Shown: positions 33,843-46,069, numbered from the stretch's first letter. The stretch: DNA of 64,000 nucleotides from Linum tenue (GCA_946122785.1 CAMGYJ010000006.1:558001-622000); one strand, 5' to 3'. The notes: generated by a model from the sequence alone, not told the origin. Program-made: numbers and translations.

Positions 33843-36800
33843 CTTAAGCAACTGAATTCATCACCTGCAAGATAGTATGAAATGGATTTCGATTAAGTTT
33901 CAAAACAAAATGTAGTTTTACATCCTCCCTAAGTCCCAATTTATCTCACATAAAAGCTTTTCAGTTGTTCTTACTATCATGTCTACTGTAACTTCAAAAC
34001 ATATTAACAGCAACAACTTCAATACCAATTCAAGCACACATATTACTGTGAAATTGAGGCGAAACAAAACCTTCAAAACCCACTTGACATAAAGAAATAG
34101 TATCCAAACAAACCCCCAATGTAAAAGAACCCCAAAACCAACCAACATATTGAACCTGCTAAATTCTAAACTCGATGACATCGGATCTCTATAGCAGCAT
34201 CGCCATTAACTGCAAACTTTCATCGTTGACCCTCCAGAATTTCATGAACTTTCCAACCAAAGGTTCAAAAACTTACATCTAAAGCCACTAAACAGCATGG
34301 AATTCGTCCAGAGTTCAAATTTTCCTTCAAATCCCCAGAATTTTGGAGCCACTTTCAAACTTCCCACCATAAATACCAACTGCAACCCCAATTCTCAATC
34401 AGACCCTTTTCCCCAACTAAGAAGAAACGAAATAAAGGAAGGAGCTTTAACATAAGAAACCCCGCTAATCAATGCAAACATAAACACAGCTTCGATGACT
34501 TAATTGATCTTGTCGAGAAGTACAAGGAAGCAAACCAAACTTACAGTAACATTCGACATGAACAAAGCAGCAAGCTTCACGATGTAGAACCAGAACGGGG
34601 AGAGGGGAAGAATACTATAGAAACGAGAATCAGAATCCTAAAGGCGGAATCTTTCGGATTCGGGTACGAAGATTTCCCCCTTGCCCTCTCTGGGTTCGGC
34701 TCAGAAACTGCTGGCGAAGAAGAAGAGGGAAAGAAGAATCTTTGAGTGATATCCGGCGAGTTGGAGAAAGAAGAAAAATAGAAGATTGAGAAGAAGGAAG
34801 GAAGGAAGGAAAGAAAGAGTCTTTATTAGTTCTCTAATTTCAGGTTTCACACTTTGACAATTTCACAATCATCAGTTGGCCAGCGACAGAGAGGAAAGGA
34901 GACAAAAGGAAAGAAAATACATATTTCCCTTTTTTTTCTTTCCTCCAATGAAGTGGCGGAGTTGGTGATTTAGTGATTTACGGATGTGGCCTCCTTGCGG
35001 CGGGCGTTTTGTGGCCGGCGGCGAGACGTGCGAAATTGGTTTTCTTGACGACGTGAAGGGTTGTCGTCTGGTGGTCAACTGTATTAGCCATAGCCGTCAG
35101 GAAAATAGTTTGAAAAGGAAAAGAAACTGATGGTATTTACCTTTCTCTCCCGATCAGTCAAAGATTGAAGTGATGCTTCGATAAATTAGGCACAAATAAT
35201 AAGTAGATACATTCCCTTTAATCCGCTTGATGAATCCATTAACTAGTAACCTTTAGCTATCATAATCGAAAATATTATGAAATAAATCGTGATTTAAATT
35301 TATTATTCAATCTCATACGAATCGTGAATGTGGATAAATGATTGCTGGCAAACATGATCGATGAGATTTATTCATCCTTCTCAACAAATATTGAAGTTAC
35401 TATGTAGTAGTCGAAACTATGGATTCTCCAGCGACATTATACAATACTTTGAATACAATTCAAACAAAAAGGAGACTAAAATCTAGAAAGATCATGTTTT
35501 CGTCATGTGGAAAATATTGATCTTACTTAAAAGAGTAATACAAGTTCAAAGATTCGAGTCTGACCTTAAAAGAGTACACTTGAGTTTTCGAATGGATCTT
35601 ACTTGTTTTGGTCCTACTTATATCGACTCAAGGCACTTAACTCGAAAGTCCCGAACCTTGTAAATCTTAGTAGAACTCAACCCAAACTTAGCTAGACATC
35701 TCTAATGACTTTCCAATGTGCTATGTTTCTCGTAGGACAGTCAAGTCGTATTATATAAAGTTTCTATTGGATGATAATTTCCCCCCTAAACAATATGATA
35801 GACCAAGTTCAAGAATTCCTTGGGAGGAAAAAAAACAAGTTAAAGGATTTGGGTCTCACCTTAAAAGAGTGCATTTGAGTTTTAGATTGGATGTCTTGGT
35901 CCTACTTATATCAACTCAAGGAACTTAACTCAAAGCTCTTAACCTTGTAAATCACGATAGAACTCAACACTATAAATCTCTAATAATTTTCTAATGTGTT
36001 ATTTTTCTCGTAGGACAGTCAAATTGTATTGTATAGAGTTTTTATTGGATTATAATTTTGCCCCTAAACAATATGATAGCCAAGCAGACTAACCATTGAT
36101 TGACTGAGGAGCACGACTTTAAAATCTTTCATATGTAATAATAAACTATTAGTTTACAACCATCTAATCATTGATTCGTTGAATGCAAGGATTTGGGAGT
36201 GATTCTTTGAGAATCATCCATGATCCATCCCAAAATTCTGGTCTTTTAACAAGGACCTAACCACAGTTCTCGTCAGGATTCAAACTCGGTTCAGGAGTGA
36301 ACCACGACAAAACCATTCGGTCTGGTCTTTAACTCACCACATTTCTGGTTAAAACACGGTACAGTCTGGGTCTAGGGTGAACCAGATTGGGTGTTTAACC
36401 ACTCCAATTGAACAATGTTTGAAAGCAAACAAACAATGGATGCTCTTTTCCAAGTATCCACACTTCTGACATTATTATTTTTCATTCATTCCTTTCTCAG
36501 TTTAGCCAATTCACAAATGGCAATAGGGAACAGAAACTACACTTCCACAGGAAATTTCCAAAGAGAAGAACCATGGTAGAATTTGATACTCATCATCCAA
36601 CAGCTCATGAAAGCTTGGCCTGCTGCAACACCAAATGGAGCTGAGATCATCTGCTGCTAAGAACAGACCCTGCCATGGCTGGAGAATGATTAACGGCTAT
36701 ACATCCACATCGTCCCAGTGAAACTTCTCACAACCAACAGCCAGAGTTCCAGAAAACCCGCCTTAGCAGCTTCTGTTATTTCCTTTCCTACTGTGGAAAA

Positions 36801-36879
36801 AGCTGTTGCTGATGGTGTTGTGTGAGTTCAAAGCTTTAGGACTGGAATAATGGCAAGATTGGAAGACTAGATCATCTCT
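33843..36879. other. CNGC leader/promoter and intergenic DNA
   Basis: 33843 to about 34800 looks like a long 5' leader with an intron, ending in a GAAG-rich microsatellite (34790-34820). 35100-36500 is AT-rich with a tandem repeat listed separately. 36500-36879 is the likely 3' untranslated region of LPAT1. No other gene is recognised. Confidence 0.4.
35553..36079 (+). repeat. Two-copy tandem repeat, about 250 bases each
   Basis: 35553-35803 and 35845-36079 share many blocks in the same order: ACCTTAAAAGAGT, TTTGGTCC or TTGGTCCTACTTATAT, AACTCAAGG, CCTTGTAAATC, TCTCGTAGGACAGTCAA and CCCCTAAACAATATGATAG. They are roughly 85 percent alike by eye. No coding content. Confidence 0.8.
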
Positions 36880-38334
36880 CTAACTTTGCTGGTTAAGTGG
36901 ACCAGCAATTACTGTTCTAGCTTCATCGCAGAGAGCTGCTGCATCAGTTCCTCGTATCGGCTTATGAATGACAACCTTCACAGACCCCGTATTCAAGATG
37001 GCCTCTTTTCCTGGAGGCATGATCCCTCCAGTTCCCATAAGGGTCATGGGGATCACTGCCACGCCTGTTTTGGCTGCAATGCTGAATGCGCCTTTCTGCA
37101 TTTCAATCGTCGAAAGAAATGACTAACTACCAACAAGGAATCAATCCATTTGAAAAAACAAACTCAACAATTCATAGCAACTCCTTATCTCACCTTGAAA
37201 GCACCCAAATGACCGTCTTTACTACGAGTTCCCTCTGGGAAGAAGAAGACCGATGCTCCTTTATTGACCAAGTCGATGCATCGTCTAAGACACTCCTACA
37301 AGCATAATAATCATCATCATAAACATCACGCGAGTTCTTGTTCCAGCTTTTCCTGAAAAATTAAGTAGCTTTCTTTAAGAAAATACTAAATGTTTTGTAC
37401 CAACTGACTTCTGCTGTCCATGCGCTTGAGAGGGATCGTACCAAGCATGGACATGGCCCATCCAATGACTGGGTACAGGAAAATCGCGGTCTTGCTAATG
37501 AACTTAAAGCTTCTACCTAAAGTAAGAAGAGTGTATATATCTAAGAAGCTCTGGTGATTGGAAACATAGACTGCTGGTGTGTCTGAAGGTGGCAAATTCT
37601 CCACTCCTTCAAACTCAATGTTGAAAAATGGATTTATTGTTATCGTTGCCCAGACACTTGCAACAAGGTGATGAGCTTTTCTTCTGTATTGATCAGCCAG
37701 AAGCACCAGAGGGTGTTGCACCAGCATCAGCACAATAAGGAGCAATGCAGCAATAGCAGTGACCGCATAGAAGCCGATTCCTCTGGCTTTCGAGAGCAGG
37801 CTAACCTCTGCATTGCGAAAGTAAATAATTGGACAAGAGTTGAGGCACAGAACTAAAAGGTGAAATCAAGTTCGCTGAGGGAGAGAAACCTGATGGTGGA
37901 TCAGCATCAGTATCTGTAATCGCAGCACCGGCAATTTCAGATTGTGCAACGATTCGTGTGAATGACTTAGTACGCATCAAAAGTTTACCACTGTTGAACT
38001 GCTCTTGAGAAGAACAACACCAAGACAGAGTTGTGTGCTTCCTTGAAAGACATGAAAAACAACTTAGAGCAGCTGAAAAAGAAGGAACAAAGAAAAAGGG
38101 TATAAATGAATAGACCAAAAACATATCTAATTACAATCAATAGAAAACAAAGGAAAGGATGATTCTTGGCAAAATCCCTAACATCCAATGAACAGGCAAA
38201 CTGCAAAAGCTTCAATCCAAGTAAACAAAGTCATGTTCAGACTTCAGTGGATAAGAGAGTCACTTACAGGTACTGGTACTAGTCAAAGATGGGAGCTTTT
38301 TGCTGTAAGGTCCTCCATATGATGAGAACTGCAT
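36880..38334 (-). CDS. LPAT1: 1-acyl-sn-glycerol-3-phosphate acyltransferase, plastid type
   Basis: Adds an acyl chain from acyl-ACP to lysophosphatidic acid, making phosphatidic acid for plastid glycerolipids; inner envelope. Five exons on the minus strand: 38268-38334, 37890-38072, 37401-37807, 37194-37295 and 36880-37095, total 324 residues. The first 80 or so residues are Ser/Thr/Lys-rich, fitting a transit peptide. A hydrophobic segment (about 95-115) precedes the acyltransferase boxes: NHQSFLD (167-173, the HX4D catalytic box), FPEGTRSKDG (from 238), and GTGGIMPPGKE near the C-terminus. The protein is slightly shorter than other plant LPAT1 proteins, mainly in the transit peptide. The small 67-base first exon was placed by its splice site and frame and is the least certain part. 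Confidence 0.9.
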
Positions 38335-39190
38335 TGAATTATAAAGCAATTACGTCAAACAAACTAATCCCTCGTCATTTTGCCCAACAAATCACGAATT
38401 CCTCTCATACACCATACATTTCCCCATAAACCAAACAGGGAACAATCACAACCCAGAAAATGCCCCCTTATCAAGTCCCACGGTGATCCAGGCTACCGGG
38501 AAATCCCAATCTCGACTATGAATCAGAAACAAAGGAAGGGAAATGAAAGATTACCGTTAACGAATGCGATAAAGAAGAACCTTGCGGTCTTCTACAACCT
38601 GCGAATGGAACGGGAATCAAACACGAGAACATGAGAAATGAAATTTGAAATTGAGGGTAAGGGGAAAAAGGATAGAAGCTATAAGGAAGAGAAGTGGACT
38701 GTGGAGCGGGCGAGAAGCGACGTCCATAGTGGCGGGAAAAGGGTTTGCCCAGTCGGAAGGAACCCTTTGCTGGTTCTATGGAGTCAAGCGGAGAAACGAA
38801 TAGTAGGGTTCGAGAGAGAACTGGCCGAGTGGCTCTTTAGCTGTGGCTTTCTGCGTCTGTTCTCAGTCTTCTGCTGATCTGCAACTCCAAGTCAGCTTCT
38901 TCCGTATGTACACTCTCGAGTTCTATCTATAGGCCTCGTTTTACCGCGAGAAATGCTCTGACAAATGAATGGCCAATTAAGACTTGTATGAATCACTTGG
39001 TTCCACCACATTTAATTTTGGTAGGTGTTTAATCAATAAATTTTCACCAATTATTTTGATTCCAAGGCATTGAATTTGGATAGATGTTAATCAATCAATT
39101 TTCACCAATCATTTTGATTCCAAGACATTCAATTTTGGTAGGTAGTATCACCTTATGCGAGAATACAAAATCACGCTCTAATCACGTTTA
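38335..39190. other. LPAT1 leader and intergenic DNA
   Basis: To about 38900 this is the probable LPAT1 5' leader and promoter. The remainder is AT-rich and ends in a short tandem repeat and a MITE. No gene is seen. Confidence 0.4.
39014..39148 (+). repeat. Short tandem repeat, unit about 58 bases
   Basis: Units start at 39014, 39073 and 39131 (the last partial). Each carries AATTTTGG-AGGT, TTAATCAAT, ATTTTCACCAAT, ATTTTGATTCCAAG and CATT with few changes. Confidence 0.8.
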
Positions 39191-39571
39191 CATACCGTTT
39201 GGTATCAAATGAATCTAAAATTCATTTTGTTTTAAAATGAATTCCTGTGTTTGGTATATGCTATTAGCGTTATAATCAAATTCTTGCCGGCGTTTCTCAT
39301 ACTGCATGAATTGGCGCCAAATAATATATGTAGAAGTAATTTTGTTAATAAATGAGAATGATTATGTCCTTTTATCATAATTGGTAAATACTTATAGAAT
39401 TCATTTAAAAAATGTATGTCAATTCCTCGGAATTGCTATAACTAGTTCCAATTCCGTAGAATTTAAAATTTAGAATTCAAAATAAATTCTTTTAAATACC
39501 AAACACAAAAAGATTTCATTTCAAAATAAATTCCTAAAAACTTATGGAATTCATTTATACCAAACGGTATG
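39191..39571. mobile_element. MITE with CATACCGTTTGGTAT inverted ends
   Basis: The first 15 bases, CATACCGTTTGGTAT, are exactly inverted at the right end. The homology continues as AAATGAAT and an ATTTTG-rich subterminal region. TTA occurs at 39188-39190 and 39572-39574, fitting a 3-bp duplication. It is 381 bases, AT-rich, with no coding capacity. Most likely PIF/Harbinger-related, but the family is uncertain because the ends are not G-rich. Confidence 0.7.
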
Positions 39572-39714
39572 TTAGTAATTTTAAGAACAACGAATAACAA
39601 CCTTCTATTTTCACTTCTCCAAGCAAATATGATGATTCACTATGTTGTCTTTCCCTCGGTTCAAATATTCTGTACATTTCCAAATCTGCACTAGCAGAAC
39701 TTCTGAATCGGGGC

Positions 39715-41318
39715 TCAAACAACCATTTCAGCTTCTTTACCATTAGAAGGAATCCCAATATCCAACCTCATAGTTGCCTTATACTCCTCCGGCACAGCAG
39801 CACCACCTTGCACGCACAGCTCCACAACAGCAGGGGCCTGTCCATAGAAGCTCCTCAGCTCACGCTCCAATGGCGCCCCAGTCGGTTCAGGGAGGTGCCA
39901 CACGAACCTCGGAGGTATCAAATCGTCGAGCACAGCAGCCTGCCATCCGTGCTGACCATTTCTCTGCTGATGCTTGTGAGCTCCACATATCTGCACCTTA
40001 TGCCCGCTTGGTCCAACGTGGATCTCGGGGCAGTACCCACAGACTCGAACTGGGTACATTTTCCTCAGCCGGTTCGACCCTTTCCTCATTTTGTCCCAAG
40101 CTGCTAAGGTTTCCTCAGCCAGTAAAGTCGTTTCCTCTGGGGTCGATGGGGGAACTATCTCGGGGTTGGGGATTTCAGTCAGCAATGGCTTCAGAGGAGG
40201 TTCTGGGACTGGGTCGGGCAGCTCGCTCTCATCTGCATCGACGAATTCTTTTCTACCGATCCAAACCACTGGCTTTCTCCTCCTCTTGGTGGGGAGATCA
40301 GGGATGTTGACACCTGCTTGGATGCAGAGCTCGACCACAGCTGGGATTCTGGGGATTAAGAATCTCTCATCATGTCGAATTCGATTCCCCAAACGATCGT
40401 AGAGGTGGTATGCTTCGATTGGGACGAGTATGTCTTCAACAACTGCACTCGTCCACTCATGATGGCCCTTTCGGACGCCAGTGTACTTGCCTTTACACGA
40501 GCTGAATGGATGCCCCTCAGGCCCTACGTGGATTTCGTTGCACCACCTAGAAAAAGGAAGGCCAAAGTTTCTAGTTCAGGCACCCTACTTCAAACAACTA
40601 CACAATTGGATTTCAGGTCATAGAAAAGAGGAGACTTACCCGCAAGCATGGACACGGACCACTTTCATCAATCTTCTGATGTTGTTGATCAGTGTGATCC
40701 TCGCATTGTAGACATCGTAAGCAAGAGGGACGAGGCTTTGGACAACCAGCCCTTGCTTAGTTGGAGGGGGGCGGCCTTTGGGTTTTCCTTTCCTATTCTT
40801 GATCCTCTCCCTTGCGTTTCGCCTCAACTCCACTACCGGTATTGGGAAGGGCTTCTTCTCCTTTCTGCCGTAGTATCTAGGGAAATCAGCATTCTGAGGG
40901 TACTCACTCGAGGCTACCAATGCACACGGCTGCCTTAACTTTATTGATGACGGAAGAGGGAGTTTTGCTGTAGTAGGCTGTGCATAAGATACAGAAGCAA
41001 CAACAGAATACAAAGCCTAAGTTACCTAATCGAAAATTGCTCCTTTGGGTTAATAAGCTGATGTAGCAAAGGTGACGACCAAAGAACAAAACTTGAGACT
41101 TAATCTCTCAAGCTCTCTAATGTAAGTGTGGTAGTTTTCATGGTAAGACTAACAGAACTTGAAAGAGAGCTCCATCAAGTTACCTGCAAGGACTTTATGA
41201 AACTGAGGCCTTGGTGAAATTCGCCTGTCACGAACTCGGATCTTCTGGGATGAGAAGAACCCAAGTGGAATTCCAGCTTCCGAGGAAGAACAATCGTTGT
41301 ACCAGGCATGAACGCCAT
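39715..41318 (-). CDS. APO1: APO1, chloroplast RNA-binding protein for photosystem I
   Basis: Plant-only chloroplast RNA-binding and splicing factor needed for photosystem I accumulation in Arabidopsis. Three exons on the minus strand: 41184-41318, 40640-40977 and 39715-40546, total 434 residues, close to the roughly 436 I recall for Arabidopsis APO1. Two APO domains repeat the pattern CG(W/Y)C-x-E-(I)HVGP-GH followed by C...H-WQ/WT: the first begins ACGWCNEIHVGPEGHP and the second VCGYCPEIHVGPSGHK, each with Cys/His residues thought to bind zinc. The basic linker KPKGRPPPTKQG and YYGRKEKKPFPIPVVELRR are conserved, and the C-terminus is GKEAEMVV. Exon 1 encodes the transit peptide; its frame MAFMPGTTIVLPRKLE was chosen because it joins exon 2 in phase. 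Confidence 0.92.
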
Positions 41319-43016
41319 GGCGCGGAATGGGATTGAAGATCAGCCAGAATCTCCCTTCCCAAGATACCAGATAAGTGGCCCTGATAAAGAACAAAATCAG
41401 AAATCCCCCCACAGAAGCTGAGTTAAACCCAACGGCCAACACCCAAATCCAACCATTAACACAGTAAAGCCTGCACATTTGTGTACAGAGCTGCAAGCAA
41501 AGCATGGTACTTTTTCGCTATTCCAAGTCCAAATTCCAACCCTTTCTACTCCAAACCCTCTCACAGCTTATACAGGAATCATTTTGTAGCATCGAACATT
41601 TTCTCAATCAAAATCTCCCCAGTTCGGAAGTTACCATCTCGCTCGCAATTTCCCCCTCAATAACTTGCCAGCAACCAAAGGATTGCAATGGTGAATAAAA
41701 GCAGATGAGTAACCATTACCGTAAGGAAGAGAGGTGTACAACCGCTCGACGGAGGAGAAGTCAAAGCACTTGCAAATTCACCAACCACCGCGGAGCTTTA
41801 CTTGGAGCCGCTTCAGTGAAGTTTTCCAGAGGTGGGTTTCGGCGTCGCCGTGGAAATGCACCTCTGTCTGCTCTCTGGATTAGAACTTTTGGCTCTCCGG
41901 TGACAACGAGACAGACATCTCATTATATCTTCCCCTCTATTTTCTCCCTGAATTGCTATTCGTCGCCCTAAAATTTAAATTTTATCGCCCTAAACTTTAC
42001 TGAAATGACACATTCACCCCTAATTCAATTCTAACCCTCCAAAACCGATGACCACTCTGGGCAGAGAAGAACTGCCGCCATCACAACTCAATTCTCACAT
42101 CACATATGGCTCGAGAAAAACTGTCGCCGCCGCCGCTTCCAATCGCCCCTCCATCCATCCCAACCAGATACACCCACCCATCCCCCACCCGAATCCGCAA
42201 CTTCCATGTTGCTCTGTTTCTATACCTCCTCTACTTCTGCCACAACCCAAATGGAAGACGAGTTGACCGGCCGCCTGCAGAGTCACTAATCCGATGACGG
42301 AGGAAGAGTGGGTTGGTGATGAGGAAATTAAAGAGTAATGATGGTGGTGGTGGTGGATCAATTCAAAGCAAGCCATGATATGGGCCCTAACCCATGTTGT
42401 GAATAAAGCAGATTTGCTCACTCTGCTTCACATTATCCCTCATGGAAAACAGCCTTCACATTCCTCCCCAACTCCCTCGGTGCCCTCTGCAAAGCCTGCA
42501 AGCCTGAGTATTGTGTTTCACAGTGTTTACAAAACTGTTCAATATGATTCCTTTATTCCAAATAGCTCGAAAATTATTGAATTATTTTTTGCTTGGTCTA
42601 AAATAAATGAAATAAGGGCATTAGAGTAAATTTATCTTAATTAGGGCGATGAATAAGGAAGTTTAGGGCGACGAATAGCAATGCCTTTTTCTCCCGGGTA
42701 AATAACACAAACGGTCACTTAAGTTTCAGGGTTACGATAAAATGGTCACTAAACATTGATCTTTATCAGAAGGGCCACTTTGTTTTACATGAGAGGGTCA
42801 TTTTGTTAAGGAATGTAAAGTTGAGTGATCATTCTATTAGGGAACGATTCATCAGAAAACAGAAAACCATTGTATTGGGAATAAAATTGAAATCAAGGAT
42901 ATCCATATATTCATCAAAAACAGCAAAGCAACAGATAAAAAAAAAAAAAGCTTCTGCAAAACGCGATCATTAATGAAATCAAGGATAAATCTAACAAACA
43001 ACGTTAGCTAGTTAAC
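41319..43016. other. APO1 promoter and intergenic DNA
   Basis: 41319 to about 41940 is the APO1 leader and promoter (minus). Next comes a Mutator-like element (separate entry), then 42687-43016 with several GGTCACT-like motifs and a poly-A run, and the 3' untranslated region of the next gene. No host gene is recognised. Confidence 0.4.
41949..42686. mobile_element. Mutator-like non-autonomous element with 9-bp duplication
   Basis: Inverted ends share ATTGCTATTCGTCGCCCTAA exactly (left from 41952, right ending 42682), and a second inverted ATCGCCCTAA block lies just inside each. The flanks repeat TTTTCTCCC (41940-41948 and 42687-42695), a 9-base duplication as made by Mutator transposases. 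The outermost few bases do not match between ends, so the exact border is uncertain. The interior has a GC-richer stretch (42050-42300) that might be captured host sequence but is not recognised. Confidence 0.65.
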
Positions 43017-43235
43017 TCAATATTTGGTGGCGGAAGGAGGATTGCCGCCGGAAGCAACTTTAGCGACGTCGAGCGCCGTCGCCTCCGGCTTCTTCTTCGC
43101 GAACAGCACCGTGTAACCGAGCCCGGCGGCGATGACAGCTCCGACGACCGCCATCTTGACCGGACATTTCGGTAGCCCGCTCCGCTGCTGCAGCACCTCC
43201 GATGACTGCCTCGCCGCCTGATCTGGCCCCGCCAT
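43017..43235 (-). CDS. Small single-pass membrane protein, conserved in plants
   Basis: Single-exon gene, 72 residues. Soluble N-terminus (MAGPDQAARQSSEVLQQRSG), then a likely transmembrane helix (about 29-46, MAVVGAVIAAGLGYTVLF), followed by the basic stretch AKKKPEA and a short tail. I recognise the SSEVLQQRSGLPKCP / MAVVGAVIAAGLGY / AKKKPEA pattern as a plant-wide uncharacterised family, but no function is known to me. The frame extends upstream to 43469, but the upstream part is low-complexity and the Met at 43235 gives the conserved N-terminus. Confidence 0.75.
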   Translation of the reverse strand: MAGPDQAARQSSEVLQQRSGLPKCPVKMAVVGAVIAAGLGYTVLFAKKKPEATALDVAKVASGGNPPSATKY

Positions 43236-44240
43236 TTTTTTTATTTTACAACGTTTCTTCTTGTCGGTCGTTCTTTGGTTCTTTTTAGCGACGGGCGTAA
43301 TTTTGGTCGCTATTGGCTGCGTTTCTTCGTACTCCTCTGTTTTGTTCTGTTTTGGTTCTTTAAGAGAGAAAGACGTTGAGGAATAAGGGTGGGAAGTGAA
43401 AGTAGGATGAATGTTTGGATGGGCCGTACGTTGCGGGGGTTTGGCTTGGGTATAAATGGAAAGGTTCAACTTATAGCGACATTTGTCGATCCCCTGAGTA
43501 TTTCAAATTTCAGTTTGTACTTTGGACAATGTTAACATGAGAGTCATAAGGTCCACCGTCCGTGTGGACGATCTTAAGGTCGCAGGTTTAACAGTACTTC
43601 GGTGACACAGTTATCATTTCTAGGATTTCTGGTGATTTTGATTGGCCCTCGAGTGATCGTGGAGTACCTGTTATAGCATCCCAAATGAGAGATGTGTCTT
43701 AGTCCTGCTTGCAGACTCGTCAGGCTCGCCTCCTAACCACATTCATGTTCCTCATAACCAACCTGCTGTGTCAAGTCGGCGATTCTGGAGTCTACCTGAT
43801 GACAGACATAACAATGTTACTACAACTACGTACGATTGACGATGGAGCTAGAGAAGACACGGGATTTAACTATTTGTAATACTGTTTTATCTAGAGATCA
43901 ACCATTCATAGTTGGTAATCAATCGTGGTTTTCCATACAAACTTAACATGATTCGGCATGCGAAATTAACAGCCTAGAATGTTAGCCGTCTTATTTTAGT
44001 ATCAACTGCTGGTAAGGTATGTGTGGGTCAGCACAGTATGCTTTCCATTTTAATTTTTTCCATAACTCATCATTATAAGAAGGGGGAAAAACAATGTTCA
44101 TCACCAATAAATCGATAAAAATTTGAATAGTTTGTCGAAGATACTTCTCTTAAAAACTCACTATAAAAATTAATACATCGATAAGTCATTCCAAAAGCAA
44201 ACTTAATACTATGAAAACAAGAACCAGCCATCCATCTACC
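43236..44240. other. Intergenic DNA
   Basis: Leader of the small membrane protein, then AT-rich DNA without recognised features up to the hAT element. Confidence 0.35.
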
Positions 44241-45017
44241 CAGTGGCGGAGCTGTGCACACTTGAGGGGGGTGCATGCACCCCCCTTGGCTTTGGGACGG
44301 GGAAAAAAATCCAATATATATAGTAGGAAGTAAGGATCGAACCACTAATTTAGTGATTGACAATGAGAAATCTTTACCATCTCGACTACGAGTTTTTCAT
44401 TTATAATACATACATGTTTAATTATATCAATGTTAATTATCTGTCCTAATATCAAAACGCAAAACTCTAATCGTCTATCCCAGCAATCCCCAGTTACAAT
44501 TTCGTTCTTCCTCCACCCAGCAGTAGCAGAGGCGCTGCAAGTTGCAAGCCGAGCTCGCCCAGCTCTCCATCTCCGGCTCCAAGCTCGCCGAACCTCCACC
44601 ACCACCCATATTTTCGGCTCCTACCCAACAAATCCAAACTATTTCTAGGCTCCAGACTTTCGTTCTCCGTCCTTCACCTCCAAAAATCTTTCTCTTTTCA
44701 ATCGTGAGCAGGTAGGGGAGCAACAAGCCAGCAACACAAAAATTACTTTGTTTGACATCATCAATCTTTAACAACAAGGTAAAATCTAAGTTTTAATTTC
44801 AATTACTTGAAAGTTTTATTATTTGTGTTAATTTAGGGTTAGGTTTGTGTGTTTGGTATACTCAATTTCATCTCTAAATTAAGTACATAGACTGAATTAG
44901 TCATATAATGAAGTTGATTTTCATATTTTCGTTTAGAGTTGACTTTTCTATTACATAGTTGACTTTTTCATGACATGAAGAAGCACCCCCTTGACCAATT
45001 TTCTGACTCCGCCACTG
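44241..45017. mobile_element. Non-autonomous hAT element, CAGTGGCGGAG ends
   Basis: Inverted ends CAGTGGCGGAG, with further inverted GGGGGTGC just inside. The flanks are an exact 8-base duplication CATCTACC (44233-44240 and 45018-45025). It is 777 bases, without transposase. A GC-rich interior segment (about 44500-44640) could be acquired sequence. The 8-bp duplication and CAG...CTG ends are hAT hallmarks. Confidence 0.92.
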
Positions 45018-45143
45018 CATCTACCTTCTACTAATCACAACACAAGACGAATCCAAACATGCAAAAGAGTCCACATTTAGCGAATTAAGAAAAACAAAAG
45101 ACAACAGAGATTAAGTTAATTAAACCCATCTATTAATTAACCA

Positions 45144-45963
45144 CTAAACTAAAAGAAACAAAGCGGTGACCAATCCAACTCCCGTCGCCAAAGACACCGT
45201 CCCCAAAGCCCCAACCTTCGATCCATCCGACTTCTCCGGCGCCGGCGCCGGAGACAATGCCCGCCGGCCATGATGATCGGCGAGAACGACCACCTCCAGC
45301 TTCTGCCCTTTCTTGCAGTGACGTTCGATCCCGCTGATGAAGTAAAACGGGCCGGACCGGTCCAAAGTGAACTTCCCGTCACAGGCCTTCAGCTCCTTGA
45401 TGGGATCCGTCGTGTTGCAGCTCTCGTAATCATTCTTGCTCACTTCCAGCACCGAATCACTTTTAGCGACGGACTTCCATACTTTAACAACCAGAAAAAG
45501 AGTTTGTCACCATTAGGTCCTCAAATTTCAGTGGAAGCAACTCAAATATTTTTACGATTCATACAACCCAACAATTATTAATAATTAATTGGTTAGTTTG
45601 CTACTAATCTGATTTCGAATATCATTTTTTTATCAATTTCATAGTAAAAAAATCAGTTTAATGCATGCAATTGCAAGTTTGCAACATATATATGTATCAA
45701 CCTTTGAAGGTATCATCAGACATTCTAGTGTCAAATTTTTATAATCACGACGAAATTTTTTATAAACAACCCGCGTACGTACCAAGAACATCGTCGGATC
45801 GAAACCTGTTCCTCTCGGCCCAGTAATTGAGGTTGTTCTGATTCTCGCCGCCGGCGGGAACCCTCCAGAAAGTCTTGCTCTCTTTGCCTCCGACGATGAA
45901 CTCCTTTGCTTCGGAGACGGACAGGAGAATAATGAGAGAGATTATCGTAACCAAACGAGCCAT
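45144..45963 (-). CDS. Early nodulin-like protein (phytocyanin family)
   Basis: Plasma-membrane GPI-anchored phytocyanin-like arabinogalactan protein. Two exons on the minus strand: 45783-45963 and 45144-45481, total 172 residues. Signal peptide 1-19 (ARLVTIISLIILLSVSEA); plastocyanin-like domain with FIVGG, NYWAERNRF, the exon junction DDVL/VWKSVAKSDSVLEV, YESCN and a second Cys in KAC...ERHC, which would form the usual disulfide; then an Ala-Pro glycomodule ALSPAPAPEKSDG and a hydrophobic tail typical of a GPI signal. Copper ligands are not all present, as is usual in ENODL proteins, so redox activity is unlikely. The exon 2 acceptor (AG at 45483-45482) was chosen because it follows a pyrimidine tract and restores the conserved frame. 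Confidence 0.88.
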
Positions 45964-46053
45964 TTTCTTGTCTTTGTAGAAGAACGTCGGAGATAGAGAT
46001 CGGAGTCGTACTTTTAGGTGAAGAGCAAAGGTAGCTTGCTAAAGAGGGTATTA

Positions 46054-46062
46054 TATATATGC
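46054..46062 (-). promoter_or_regulatory. TATA box of the ENODL gene
   Basis: Read on the minus strand, TATATATAA about 90 bases before the start codon. Confidence 0.5.
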
Positions 46063-46069
46063 GTAGGGT

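Noticed and set aside
42095..42421. Open frames inside the Mutator-like element near APO1
   Set aside because: His/Ser/Pro-rich and unlike any family I know; kept only as possible captured sequence.
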